DNA of 64,000 nt from an uncultured Mycoplasmatota bacterium (GTDB lineage: Bacteria; Bacillota_I; Bacilli_A; RF39; UBA660), in assembly GCA_900548695.1 (NCBI GenBank), contig URLC01000002.1, positions 1 to 64,000 on the forward strand, in the 5' to 3' direction. The position numbers were made by a program, and so were the translations under genes. The notes below the pieces were generated by a model that worked only from the letters and a program-made list of their open reading frames with translations, made no database searches and was not told where the DNA came from. Positions within the stretch are counted from its first letter, which is position 1, and each line of letters opens with the position of its first letter. Below are positions 15,815 to 24,546 of this stretch, one piece after another.

Positions 15815-18760
15815 ATGTATATACCATTATATAATAAAAGTAATTATTCTTTACTTTCTAGTATGTTAACTATTGATGATATTGTATTTTTTGCTGTGCA
15901 TCATAAAATCTCCAGTATTGCACTTTGTGATGATTCTATGTATGGAGTTATGGAATTTATTCATAAGTGTAAAAAAGAAGGTATTAAACCAATCATAGGG
16001 CTTACTGTTACTTTGAATGATTTTGTAGTAGTTTTATATTGTAAAGATTATTCTGGTTATCAAAGTTTAATTAAACTTTCTACTATTCAAAATGAAAGAG
16101 TAGTTACTATAGATGAATTATGTACATATTCTAGCGGGTTAATTGCTGTTTTACCTTTTTCTAGTAGAGATAAGTATAAAGAGTTAAGGGGGGTATATGA
16201 AGATATTTATCTAGGATATACTAATAAAAGTGAAGAAAAGGAATTATTGTTACAGACTAATCAGTTAGTGTTTTTTCCACTTAGTTTATACCTTTATCAA
16301 ACAGATAGTGAATATTTATCCTATTTATTTAAAATAAGGGATGGAAAAACGATTAGTGATGAAGTTTTTTATGATGTTTCTAATCATGAATTAGAAAAAA
16401 ATAATTTATTAGATTTTACTGATAATTTGGGACTTTTAAATAGTATGAAAATTAGCGATGCTTGTAATTTAGAGTTTCCTAAAGCAGAGTTATTACTTCC
16501 TATTTATGAATGTGATAATCCAAGTAAATATTTATTTGAACTTTGTAAAGTTGGACTTGCTAGACGACTTGGTGGTAGTATTTCTGATGATTATAGAAAA
16601 CGTCTTAGTTATGAGGTGCAAATTATTAATGATATGGGTTTTTCTAATTATTTTTTGGTTGTTTATGATTTTATAAAATATGCTAAAAAACATGATATTT
16701 TAGTAGGACCCGGTAGAGGTAGTGCTGCAGGTTCTTTAGTTTCTTATTCTTTGGGAATTACTGATATTGATCCCATTCATTATGATTTGCTATTTGAACG
16801 TTTTTTAAATCCAGAACGAAAGACTATGCCTGATATCGATACTGATTTTCCTGATGATAGACGGGATGAAGTTATTCAATATGTTGTTTCGAAATATGGA
16901 AAAAAAAGAGTTGCTGGTATTGTAACTTTTGGTACTATGGGTGCCAAACAAGTAATTCGTGATGTTTCTAGAGTCTTAAATGTTCCAAATTATAAAGTTG
17001 ATAGTTTATGTAAGTTTATTCCTGCTTTTACTAAGGAAAAGTTAAATGATTTTTATCAAAATAATGCTAATTTTAAAGCAAGAATTGATAGTGATTTATT
17101 ACTGAGTAAAATGTTTAAGATTGCTTTAAAGTTTGAAGGATTTCCAAGACATACTTCTTCTCATGCAGCAGGTATTGTTATGTGTCAGAAGGATTTAGAT
17201 GAGGTTTTACCATTAACTGTTAGTGAAGGAATGTATTTAACTAGTTATTCGATGGAGTATTTAGAAGATTTGGGACTTTTAAAGATGGATTTTTTGGGAC
17301 TTAAAAATTTAACTATTATTCATAATATTTTAAAAGATATTGAAACTAATTATCATGAGAAGATTTTATTTAATCAGATTCCGTTAGATGATAAGGAAAC
17401 ACTTAAGATATTTGAAACAGCTAACACAAGTGGTATATTTCAGTTTGAATCTGTTGGGATGAGAAATTTTTTACGTAATTTGAAACCTAATTGTTTTGAA
17501 GATATTTTTGCAGCTATTGCTTTGTTTAGACCAGGACCAGCTATTAATATAGATTCTTATATTCGAAGAAAACATAAAGAAGAAGAAATTAGCTATTTAG
17601 ATCCGTCTTTAGAACCCATTTTAAAAAACACGTATGGTATTTTTATTTATCAAGAACAAATTATGCAAGTAGCCAGTGTGTTTGCTGGTTATACTTTAGG
17701 AGAAGCTGATATTTTAAGACGGGCTATGAGTAAAAAGAAAGTAGATTTATTAAAAAATGAAGAAGAAAAATTTATTCATAAAAGTATGGAAAAAGGGCAC
17801 AGTTATGAAGTGGCTAAAAAGATTTTTGATTTAGTCTTAAATTTTGCAGGTTATGGATTTAATCGTTCTCACTCGGTTGCTTATTCTTTAATTGCTTATA
17901 AAATGGCATATTTAAAATGTCATTATAAGACGATTTTCTTTGCTAATTTACTTACCAATGTAATTGGTAGTGAAGGTAAAACGCATGAATATATTATGGA
18001 AGCTAGAGCCAATCATTTAGTTATTCAAAAACCGGCTATTAATTATAGTGGGATACGTTATTTGGTAGAGAATGATATTATTATTTATCCTTTTTCTAAT
18101 ATTAAATCTATCGGTAGTGTTGTTGCTAATAGTATTTTAAAAGCTAGAGAAGATGGAGCGTTTGTTAGTATTTATGATGCTTTTAGTAGACTTTATATTG
18201 CCGGGGTTGGTAAGAAAAACTTGGAAACTTTAATTTATGCAGATGTTTTTAAAGAATTTTCTTATAATCGAGCAACACTCATTTATAATTTAGATAGTTT
18301 ATTTAATTATGCGGAGTTGACAAAAGATATTGATCCTAGTTTAGTTATGATTCCTGATATAGAAGAGCAAAAAGAATTTGAGGATAGTTATTTATTAGAG
18401 AAGGAAAAAGAAGTTTTTGGTTTTTATTTATCTAGTCATCCTACAACGATGTATAAAAAAGATAATCCTTATGTTATTTCTTTAAATGAGATTTCTAATC
18501 AATTTCTTAAAAAGGTTGATACTTTGATATTAGTTGATAAAATAAAAGTAATTAATACTAAAAAAGGTGATAAAATGGCATTTGTTACTGGTAGTGATGA
18601 AACTGGTACTATGGATTTTACTTTATTTCCTAAGACTTATAAATTATATGAGATGATAGAACGAGGAGATTTGTTAAAGGTTCGGGGTGTAGTTGAAAAA
18701 AGATTGGATCAGTATCAGGTTATTGTTGAAAAGATTAAGTTTTTGAAAGAAAAGGAGTAG
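15815..18760 (+). CDS. dnaE: DNA polymerase III alpha subunit, DnaE type
   Basis: A 981-aa C-family replicative polymerase, at the short end of the family. Order: PHP domain (1-200), palm/fingers with the GPGRGSAAGSLVSYSLG motif (about 300) and catalytic aspartates in PDIDTDFPDD (about 338-347), HhH region, then an OB fold in the last 80 residues (KVINTKKGDKMAFVTG). The PHP domain begins YIPLYNKSNYSLLSS, lacking the usual His-x-His of intact PHP metal sites, so it is probably inactive and proofreading must come from elsewhere. RBS is AAGGAGG. It is followed 4 bp later by lspA. Confidence 0.95.
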   Translation: MYIPLYNKSNYSLLSSMLTIDDIVFFAVHHKISSIALCDDSMYGVMEFIHKCKKEGIKPIIGLTVTLNDFVVVLYCKDYSGYQSLIKLSTIQNERVVTIDELCTYSSGLIAVLPFSSRDKYKELRGVYEDIYLGYTNKSEEKELLLQTNQLVFFPLSLYLYQTDSEYLSYLFKIRDGKTISDEVFYDVSNHELEKNNLLDFTDNLGLLNSMKISDACNLEFPKAELLLPIYECDNPSKYLFELCKVGLARRLGGSISDDYRKRLSYEVQIINDMGFSNYFLVVYDFIKYAKKHDILVGPGRGSAAGSLVSYSLGITDIDPIHYDLLFERFLNPERKTMPDIDTDFPDDRRDEVIQYVVSKYGKKRVAGIVTFGTMGAKQVIRDVSRVLNVPNYKVDSLCKFIPAFTKEKLNDFYQNNANFKARIDSDLLLSKMFKIALKFEGFPRHTSSHAAGIVMCQKDLDEVLPLTVSEGMYLTSYSMEYLEDLGLLKMDFLGLKNLTIIHNILKDIETNYHEKILFNQIPLDDKETLKIFETANTSGIFQFESVGMRNFLRNLKPNCFEDIFAAIALFRPGPAINIDSYIRRKHKEEEISYLDPSLEPILKNTYGIFIYQEQIMQVASVFAGYTLGEADILRRAMSKKKVDLLKNEEEKFIHKSMEKGHSYEVAKKIFDLVLNFAGYGFNRSHSVAYSLIAYKMAYLKCHYKTIFFANLLTNVIGSEGKTHEYIMEARANHLVIQKPAINYSGIRYLVENDIIIYPFSNIKSIGSVVANSILKAREDGAFVSIYDAFSRLYIAGVGKKNLETLIYADVFKEFSYNRATLIYNLDSLFNYAELTKDIDPSLVMIPDIEEQKEFEDSYLLEKEKEVFGFYLSSHPTTMYKKDNPYVISLNEISNQFLKKVDTLILVDKIKVINTKKGDKMAFVTGSDETGTMDFTLFPKTYKLYEMIERGDLLKVRGVVEKRLDQYQVIVEKIKFLKEKE

Positions 18761-18764
18761 AAAT

Positions 18765-19301
18765 ATGAAAAGAAAAACAAAAAAAGAGCAAATAATTCAT
18801 GTTAATCGTGAAAAAATTTATGGTATTGCCTGTATATTGTTAATGATTGATCAAGGATTAAAATTACTTGTACGTTCTAAACTTCCAATTTTAGGAGAGG
18901 TTACGGTTATTCCTAATTTCTTTTCAATTTATCATATTGAGAATAATGGTGCTGCATTTAGTATGTTTAGTGGTGCTACTATCGTTTTAATTGTGATTAG
19001 TGTTTTAGTGTTAGCATTTTTGCATTATTATGTTTTAACGGAAGAAAAAATGACTAAATGGAGAATTTTTGCGTTAGGAATTATCATTGGAGGAATTATT
19101 GGTAATTTAGTTGATCGTTTATTGTATGGTGCAGTAGTAGATTATTTATCATTTGATTTATTTGGTTATGGTTTTCCGGTTTTTAATATGGCTGATATTG
19201 GAATTACTATTGGGTTTATTATTTTGGCTATTGGTATTTTGAGGAGGGATAGCAATGAATTTGGAGATTCAAGTAAAAAGCGACAAAGAAGTGAGAATTG
19301 A
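18765..19301 (+). CDS. lspA: Lipoprotein signal peptidase (signal peptidase II)
   Basis: A 178-aa membrane aspartic protease that removes signal peptides from lipidated prolipoproteins, such as the ABC binding protein in this window. Four helices; the family motifs ENNGAAFSMF and, with the two catalytic Asp, VVDYLSF (about Asp126) and FNMADIGI (about Asp145) are intact. The hydrophilic C-terminal tail (RRDSNEFGDSSKKRQRSEN) overlaps the next gene by 47 bp in another frame, so lspA and the pseudouridine synthase gene are translationally linked, the usual order in Firmicutes. Confidence 0.95.
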   Translation: MKRKTKKEQIIHVNREKIYGIACILLMIDQGLKLLVRSKLPILGEVTVIPNFFSIYHIENNGAAFSMFSGATIVLIVISVLVLAFLHYYVLTEEKMTKWRIFALGIIIGGIIGNLVDRLLYGAVVDYLSFDLFGYGFPVFNMADIGITIGFIILAIGILRRDSNEFGDSSKKRQRSEN

Positions 19302-20148
19302 TTCTTATTTGGCAGAAGAGTTGTCTCTTTCTAGAAGTAAAGTTCAAAAGCTTATAAAAGAAGGTTTAGTTACGGTTAATGGTAAAAAAGTTTCTAGTAG
19401 TTATTCCGTAAAATTTGATGATACTATTTTGATTGATGATGATTTAGATTATAGTATTTCGGTAGAACCACAGAATATTTCATTGGATATTGTTTATGAA
19501 GATAGTGATTTACTCGTAGTTAACAAGGCTAGTGGAATGGTCGTACATCCAGCTCCAGGACATTATGAGGATACTTTGGTAAATGCTTTATTATATCGTT
19601 TTCAACTATCTAGTGGTGAAAAATATCGTCCTGGGATTGTCCATCGTTTGGATAAAGATACTAGTGGACTTATGTTAGTTGCGAAAAATGATTTTACACA
19701 TGAAGCTTTGTCTAGAATGATTGCTAATAAGGAAGTTGAAAGACACTATTTAGCAATTGTTGATGGTGTTATTAAACATGATACAGGTACCATTGATGCT
19801 CCTATAGGAAGAGATAGTAATAATCGTCAAAAAATGGCAGTAACAGATGTTCATGGAAAAGAGGCTATTACGCATTTTAGAGTTTTAGAAACGTTTCATA
19901 ATCATACTTTGGTAGAATGTATTTTGGAAACTGGTAGAACTCATCAAATTCGTGTTCATATGGCATATATTGGTTTTCCAGTTTCTAATGATCCGCTTTA
20001 TGGTAGGGGTAAATCTACAGAGTTTGGTCAAATGCTACATTCTAAAAGTATTAAATTTATGCATCCTCGAACTGGTAAAGAATTATTTTTTGAGGTTGAA
20101 CCTCCTAAAGAATTTTTAGAGAAGTTGGAGTTTTTAAAGAATGCATAA
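19255..20148 (+). CDS. RluD-type 23S rRNA pseudouridine synthase
   Basis: A 297-aa RluA/RluD-family enzyme that isomerises uridines in rRNA (RluD targets helix 69; the exact target here is inferred). An N-terminal S4 domain (SRSKVQKLIKEGLVTVNGK) precedes the catalytic domain with HRLDKDTSGLM (catalytic Asp near residue 132) and ETGRTHQIRVH. ATG 19255 has a strong GGAGGGAT upstream and lies inside the end of lspA. The stop codon overlaps the start of the yhhQ frame. Confidence 0.92.
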   Translation: MNLEIQVKSDKEVRIDSYLAEELSLSRSKVQKLIKEGLVTVNGKKVSSSYSVKFDDTILIDDDLDYSISVEPQNISLDIVYEDSDLLVVNKASGMVVHPAPGHYEDTLVNALLYRFQLSSGEKYRPGIVHRLDKDTSGLMLVAKNDFTHEALSRMIANKEVERHYLAIVDGVIKHDTGTIDAPIGRDSNNRQKMAVTDVHGKEAITHFRVLETFHNHTLVECILETGRTHQIRVHMAYIGFPVSNDPLYGRGKSTEFGQMLHSKSIKFMHPRTGKELFFEVEPPKEFLEKLEFLKNA

Positions 20149-20812
20149 TTTCATAATTTCTATTATTTATTTGTGTTTTACTTTTTCTCTTACTACTTTA
20201 TGTTATAAAAAATTTGGAAAAGTAGGACTTTTTGTTTGAATGATGTTATCGGTTGTTATTTGTAATATACAAACAATTAAATTATCTGAAATTGGAGGAT
20301 TTGTTACTAGTCTTGGAAATATTTCTTATGGAGCTGTTTTTTTAACTAGTGATATTTTGAGTGAGAAGTATGGTGAGAAGGAATGCTTTAAAGCAATTAA
20401 GTTTAGTTTTTTAGGAATGATTGTATTTACGATTTCGATGTTATTATTTTTATCATACACACCTAGTAAATTAGATACTTCACAGGAAGCTTTATCTATT
20501 GTTTTTTCTTATATGCCTAGAGTTACTCTAGCTAGTTTAACCTCTTATTTGATTAGTCAGGTAGTTGATGCAAAACTTTATACATGGTTTAAGAGGAAAT
20601 TTAAAAAAGTATGGATAAGTAATAATGCTTCTACCTTCATTAGTCAAATGATTGATACATTCTTATTTACTTGTATTAGTTTTGTTGGAGTGTTATCTGG
20701 AATAGAATTATTGGAACTTATGATGACTATGTTAATTTTTAAGTGGGTTATTGCATTTTTAGATACACCTTTTATGATTTTAGTTACTAAGTTAAAAGCA
20801 AATGAAGTATAA
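20141..20812 (+). pseudogene. YhhQ-type queuosine precursor transporter gene with in-frame TGA
   Basis: Read from ATG 20141 (overlapping the previous stop) the frame gives MHNFIISIIYLCFTF...KKFGKVGLFV, then TGA at 20237-20239, then MMLSVVICNIQTIKLSE in the same frame through to 20812. In the YhhQ/VUT family this position is normally Trp (LFVW...NIQ), so a single TGG to TGA change splits the gene into a 32-aa piece with the first helix and a 190-aa piece with the remaining ~5 helices. TGA is a genuine stop elsewhere here. Restart at the ATGATG immediately after the stop, or readthrough, could still give some product; otherwise it is a recent pseudogene or a sequencing error. The family imports preQ0/preQ1-type queuosine precursors. 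Confidence 0.75.
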
Positions 20813-20828
20813 ATGTTATATAAAAGCC

Positions 20829-20857
20829 TTGCATAAAATTTTATAATCATGTAAACT
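20829..20857 (+). promoter_or_regulatory. Promoter of a candidate small RNA
   Basis: TTGCAT (20829-20834), 17-bp spacer starting AAAATTTT, and TAAACT (20852-20857). The -35 box plus the next eight bases are identical to the greA promoter at 40223, which supports it being real. Confidence 0.5.
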
Positions 20858-20863
20858 TATAGT

Positions 20864-20966
20864 TGTTGGGAGTGGTTCTTGTGGTTAGAACTTATGAAAC
20901 AACTTATTTAGTTTATTAAGCAGTATTTATTAGGATTTTTGTCCTCTAAATACTGCTTTTTTCTTT
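20864..20966 (+). ncRNA. Candidate structured small RNA of about 100 nt
   Basis: No ORF fits this interval. After the promoter, GTTGTT...AACAAC encloses GGTTCT...AGAACT as a nested stem, followed by a long hairpin (AAGCAGTATTTA with TAAATACTGCTT, inner TTAGGA/TCCT around TTTTTG) that ends in a T run and works as the terminator. It does not show the GGAAGGAAGCAGCC-type signature of SRP RNA and I recognise no Rfam class. A non-coding role is inferred from promoter, structure and terminator only. Confidence 0.4.
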
Positions 20967-20983
20967 ATATTTTGTTTTACTCC

Positions 20984-21012
20984 TTGAAAAATTATAGAAA
21001 GAGTGTTATAAT
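20984..21012 (+). promoter_or_regulatory. Promoter of the acyl-CoA synthetase operon
   Basis: TTGAAA (20984-20989) and consensus TATAAT (21007-21012) with a 17-bp spacer, 26 bp before the gene start. Confidence 0.75.
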
Positions 21013-21037
21013 ATGCGACAAATTAAGGGGGATAGTT

Positions 21038-22879
21038 ATGAATTACACACATATTAATGACTTGAAGATTAATGAAGAGGCTTTACGTGATTTATATTTG
21101 AAGGGGTTATTGTCTGGTGAGATTTATGGACCATTGACTGGAAAGTTATCACAAGATAAACCTTGGTTGAAGTACTATACTGAAGAACAGATTATTGATT
21201 ATTATAGTAAGGAAAAACAAGGAGTATCAGACTTATCTATTTTTGATTACATGATGAGAGAAAATCATGAGCATTTGGATGATGTTGCTTTATATTATTT
21301 TGGGTCTAAAATAACTTTTAGACAGTTGGAAGAAAGAATAAATCAATTTGCTGCTAGTATTCAGCAAAAGGGTGTTAAACCGGGTAATATTGTTACTATT
21401 TGTATGCCTAATACACCAGAAGCTGTTTATGCATTTTATGGGTTAAATAAAATAGGAGCAGTTGCAAATATGATTCATCCACTTTCGGCAGAAAATGAGA
21501 TTAAAGACTTTTTAAATGAAGCAAAGTCTAAGATGGTACTAACTATTGATGCTTCTTTAGATAAGATTGCTACCATTATAGATCAAACAGATGTAGAAAA
21601 TGCTGTTGTGGTTTCTCCAGCAGATTCTATGCCATTACCATTAAAAATAGGTTATAATCTAAAATTTAAGAAAAATTCGCTTCCAAAAGATCAAAGATTT
21701 TCTACTTTTAATCAATTGATGAAGAATGGTAAAAATAAGAGTGTTTCTTCTCATAAATTTTCAAAAGATGATATTGCAGTAATGTTACATACGGGTGGTA
21801 CTACCGGTAGACCTAAGGGTCTTGAATTAACTAATACTAGTTTTAATTCTATGGTTGAGCAGTTTAAATATAATATAGATAATTTTGAACGTGGAGAAAA
21901 AATGTTAACAGTAATGCCTGTTTTCCATGGATTCGGTTTATGTAGTTCATTACATTTACCACTTTCTTATGGTGTAGGGTGTATTTTGATTCCTAAGCTA
22001 GAAGCTAAAGAAATTGGTCATATTTTTAAGAAGTATCATCCGAATCATATTTTAGGAGTTCCAACTTTGTTTAAAGGAATTATTGGGGCAAAAGATTTAA
22101 AAGATGAAGATATGTCTTATGTTAAAAATATTGTTTCAGGCGGAGATTTAGTAAAAAATTCTTTAGAAGATAGAATTAATAATTTCTTTTCTTCTCATCA
22201 TGCAAACGTTAAACTATCTAAAGGATACGGATTATCTGAAATTGTAGCAGGAGCAACGTTTGCTACTGGTGATTATAATAATTATGGTTCGAATGGTATT
22301 CCAATGATTGGTACTAATTTGAAATTAGTTAAACCCGGTACTGATGAAGAGGTATATATTGGAGAAATTGGAGAAATTTGTTTGAAAGGTCCTAGTATGA
22401 TGAAAGGATATTATAATCAACCAGAGGAAACCTCTCAAACTTTACAAAATGGTTGGTTGCATACTGGTGATATAGGTAGTGTTCAAGATAGTCAGTTACA
22501 TTTTTCTACAAGACGTGGGGATATGATTATTTCCAGTGGAATCAATGTTTATCCTAATGTAGTAGAGCAGGTAATTGAGGATCATGATGCTGTATCTATG
22601 TGTGCGGTTGTTGGAGTCCCAGATGATTATAAAGGTGAGATACCAAAAGCATATATTGTGTTAAAAGAAGGTCAAGAAGCTACTGAGAAATTGGATGATG
22701 AAATAAAAGAGTTATGTAAACAAAATTTAAATAAGTACTCAGTTCCAAAAGCATATGAGTATGTAGATGAATTACCACAAACCTTATTAGGAAAGATTAC
22801 ACATGGTAGATTAAAAGAACAAAGCAGATCCAAGGTATATGTTAAAGTTAACGGTAGTCAGAAAGTAGGTAATATGTAA
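21038..22879 (+). CDS. AMP-dependent acyl-CoA/acyl-acid synthetase
   Basis: A 613-aa member of the ANL adenylating superfamily, activating a carboxylic (probably long-chain fatty) acid. Signature TGGTTGRPKG (about residue 251), GYGLSEI, HTGDIG and the C-terminal catalytic Lys context LLGKITHGRLK are intact. The first ~75 residues (YTHINDLKINEEALRDLYLKG...) form an extra N-terminal extension. It precedes the HAD-PlsC fusion by 1 bp, so the pair may activate exogenous fatty acid and transfer it to a glycerophospholipid precursor. Start at 21038 after GGGGGATAG; a longer ORF lacks an RBS. Confidence 0.85.
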   Translation: MNYTHINDLKINEEALRDLYLKGLLSGEIYGPLTGKLSQDKPWLKYYTEEQIIDYYSKEKQGVSDLSIFDYMMRENHEHLDDVALYYFGSKITFRQLEERINQFAASIQQKGVKPGNIVTICMPNTPEAVYAFYGLNKIGAVANMIHPLSAENEIKDFLNEAKSKMVLTIDASLDKIATIIDQTDVENAVVVSPADSMPLPLKIGYNLKFKKNSLPKDQRFSTFNQLMKNGKNKSVSSHKFSKDDIAVMLHTGGTTGRPKGLELTNTSFNSMVEQFKYNIDNFERGEKMLTVMPVFHGFGLCSSLHLPLSYGVGCILIPKLEAKEIGHIFKKYHPNHILGVPTLFKGIIGAKDLKDEDMSYVKNIVSGGDLVKNSLEDRINNFFSSHHANVKLSKGYGLSEIVAGATFATGDYNNYGSNGIPMIGTNLKLVKPGTDEEVYIGEIGEICLKGPSMMKGYYNQPEETSQTLQNGWLHTGDIGSVQDSQLHFSTRRGDMIISSGINVYPNVVEQVIEDHDAVSMCAVVGVPDDYKGEIPKAYIVLKEGQEATEKLDDEIKELCKQNLNKYSVPKAYEYVDELPQTLLGKITHGRLKEQSRSKVYVKVNGSQKVGNM

Positions 22880-22880
22880 T

Positions 22881-24446
22881 ATGAGAATAGGTGTAGATGT
22901 TGATGGCATATTAACTGATTTAGAATCTTATCAGTTAAAGTATGGTAAAAAATATTTTAAAGATGTTAAAGATATTGATGAAACAGCTTATGATATTTGT
23001 GATATTTTTCATTGTAGTCGAGAAGAAAGAGAAAAATTTTGGACAAAATATATTTGGAGATATTGCTTAGTTGATCCAATTAGGCAAGATGCGAAAGCAG
23101 TTATTGATAAGTTAAAAGACGATGGACACGAAATTTTTATTTTAACCGGAAGAGCTCATACAACTGAAAATAATGCTCGTGGAAAATTATTTCGTCAGAT
23201 GTTAGAATATTGGTTGAAAAAAAATGAAGTTCAATATGATGAAATTTATTATTGTTCTGAAGATAAGAGTGCCACAGAAAAGTATGATTTATGTAAAAAA
23301 TTAGGTATCGATGTTATTATTGAAGATAAAAAGGAAAACATTGATAAAATAAAAAATATTGCTGATGTTGTCTGTATTAGAACAGGATATAATAAAGGTG
23401 TGCATGATGAGAAGCATGTACATGTTACTACTACATTGTGGGATGCGTATAAAATTATTCGTCAAATTGAAAGGCCAAATGATTTTGTTCCTTTATCCAA
23501 AGAGCAAAAGGAAGGTATGTCTGCTGAAGAGTTAGGCAAGTATTTTGAACAATTAAGAGATTATTACCAAACTCTTCCTTTTGATACCAAAGCTAATGAG
23601 AGGTTAGAAAAAAATTATGTTCATTCTTTAAAAATGGGGATGCCTGTATTTAATTTGTTGTATAAACCGATTGTGCTTAATAAAGATAAAATACCTAAAG
23701 GTAATGGAATAATCTTTGTTTCTAATCATTTAGGATCTTTAGATCAGTTTCCAATTATGTCTGCTATTGGTAATAGACCTATTCATTTTTTAGCAAGTAG
23801 TACACTATTACCTTTAAAACGGGGAGTCTTGTACAAAAATACCGGAAGTATATTTGTTGATAGAACTGATGCAAAAAGTAGAGAGGCTTCTAAGGAAAAA
23901 ATGGCACAATATTTATTACATGATAGTAACGTATTTCTTTTTCCGGAAGGAACGAGAAATTATTTGCGCAGTGAACATATTGATTCGCTTTATGATATGT
24001 ATGATTCTTCCAAAATATCAAAAGAAGATTTCTCAAACATGCTTTTGTCACAACAGCATTTATCATCACAAGCATTATTAATACAAGAAATGTATAAAAA
24101 TCATGAACTTTCTTATGAAGAATTTTCAAAAGCATTAAGTGATATGGATGGATTTTTAAGAAAAAATTTATCTTTTGACGAATATGTTGATAGTTGGATG
24201 TTACCATTTAAACTTGGAGCTGTAGCTTTAGCTCAGTCAACAGGTGCTACTATTGTTCCATTTGCAGTCAATAAAAATTATAAAATAGGTGGAAACTCAT
24301 TACTTGTAAGAGTTGGTAATCCTATGACTGTTTCTGCTGGAGATGATTTAGTACAATGTAATTTAGAACTGCGTAATCAAATTTCATCTATGGTTGCTGA
24401 GAATATTAAGTTAGAAGAAGAAAAGAAACTTGTTAAAAATAAATAG
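22881..24446 (+). CDS. Fusion of HAD-type nucleotidase-like domain and PlsC acyltransferase
   Basis: A 521-aa two-domain protein. Residues 1-200 are a HAD phosphatase similar to the 5'(3')-deoxyribonucleotidase/YqfW group: motif I GVDVDGILTD, motif II ILTGRAH, motif IV VIIEDKKEN. Residues about 230-521 are a 1-acylglycerol-3-phosphate acyltransferase: HX4D as NHLGSLD (about 281-287), GSIFVDR, FPEGTRN (about 353). Between FPEGTRN and the next conserved strand (GATIVPFAVN) there is an unusual ~80-residue helical insertion. The activity of the HAD part on a lipid phosphate or nucleotide cannot be decided. Adjacent synthetase suggests phospholipid synthesis. Confidence 0.8.
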   Translation: MRIGVDVDGILTDLESYQLKYGKKYFKDVKDIDETAYDICDIFHCSREEREKFWTKYIWRYCLVDPIRQDAKAVIDKLKDDGHEIFILTGRAHTTENNARGKLFRQMLEYWLKKNEVQYDEIYYCSEDKSATEKYDLCKKLGIDVIIEDKKENIDKIKNIADVVCIRTGYNKGVHDEKHVHVTTTLWDAYKIIRQIERPNDFVPLSKEQKEGMSAEELGKYFEQLRDYYQTLPFDTKANERLEKNYVHSLKMGMPVFNLLYKPIVLNKDKIPKGNGIIFVSNHLGSLDQFPIMSAIGNRPIHFLASSTLLPLKRGVLYKNTGSIFVDRTDAKSREASKEKMAQYLLHDSNVFLFPEGTRNYLRSEHIDSLYDMYDSSKISKEDFSNMLLSQQHLSSQALLIQEMYKNHELSYEEFSKALSDMDGFLRKNLSFDEYVDSWMLPFKLGAVALAQSTGATIVPFAVNKNYKIGGNSLLVRVGNPMTVSAGDDLVQCNLELRNQISSMVAENIKLEEEKKLVKNK

Positions 24447-24454
24447 GTATATAT

Positions 24455-24507
24455 AGTAAAATTATATTATTTTATTTCAAATTAAAAATATAATTTTACT
24501 TTTTTTT
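24455..24507 (+). terminator. Terminator of the acyl-lipid operon
   Basis: AGTAAAATTATAT (24455-24467) pairs with ATATAATTTTACT (24488-24500), a 13-bp stem with an AT-rich 20-base loop, followed by T7. Confidence 0.8.
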
Positions 24508-24546
24508 GTTTTGTGTTATTATTGTTATGATAGGTAGGTAATTAGT

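Noticed and set aside
20237..20239. Genome-wide reassignment of TGA to Trp (Mycoplasma code).
   Set aside because: Many genes end in TGA at family-appropriate positions (arcB, ireB, trhP1, trhP2) and Trp is encoded by TGG throughout; only one internal TGA is seen.
20864..20966. SRP RNA, 6S RNA or preQ1 riboswitch (given the nearby queuosine transporter).
   Set aside because: None of their conserved cores is present, and the element lies downstream of the transporter gene and ends in its own terminator.
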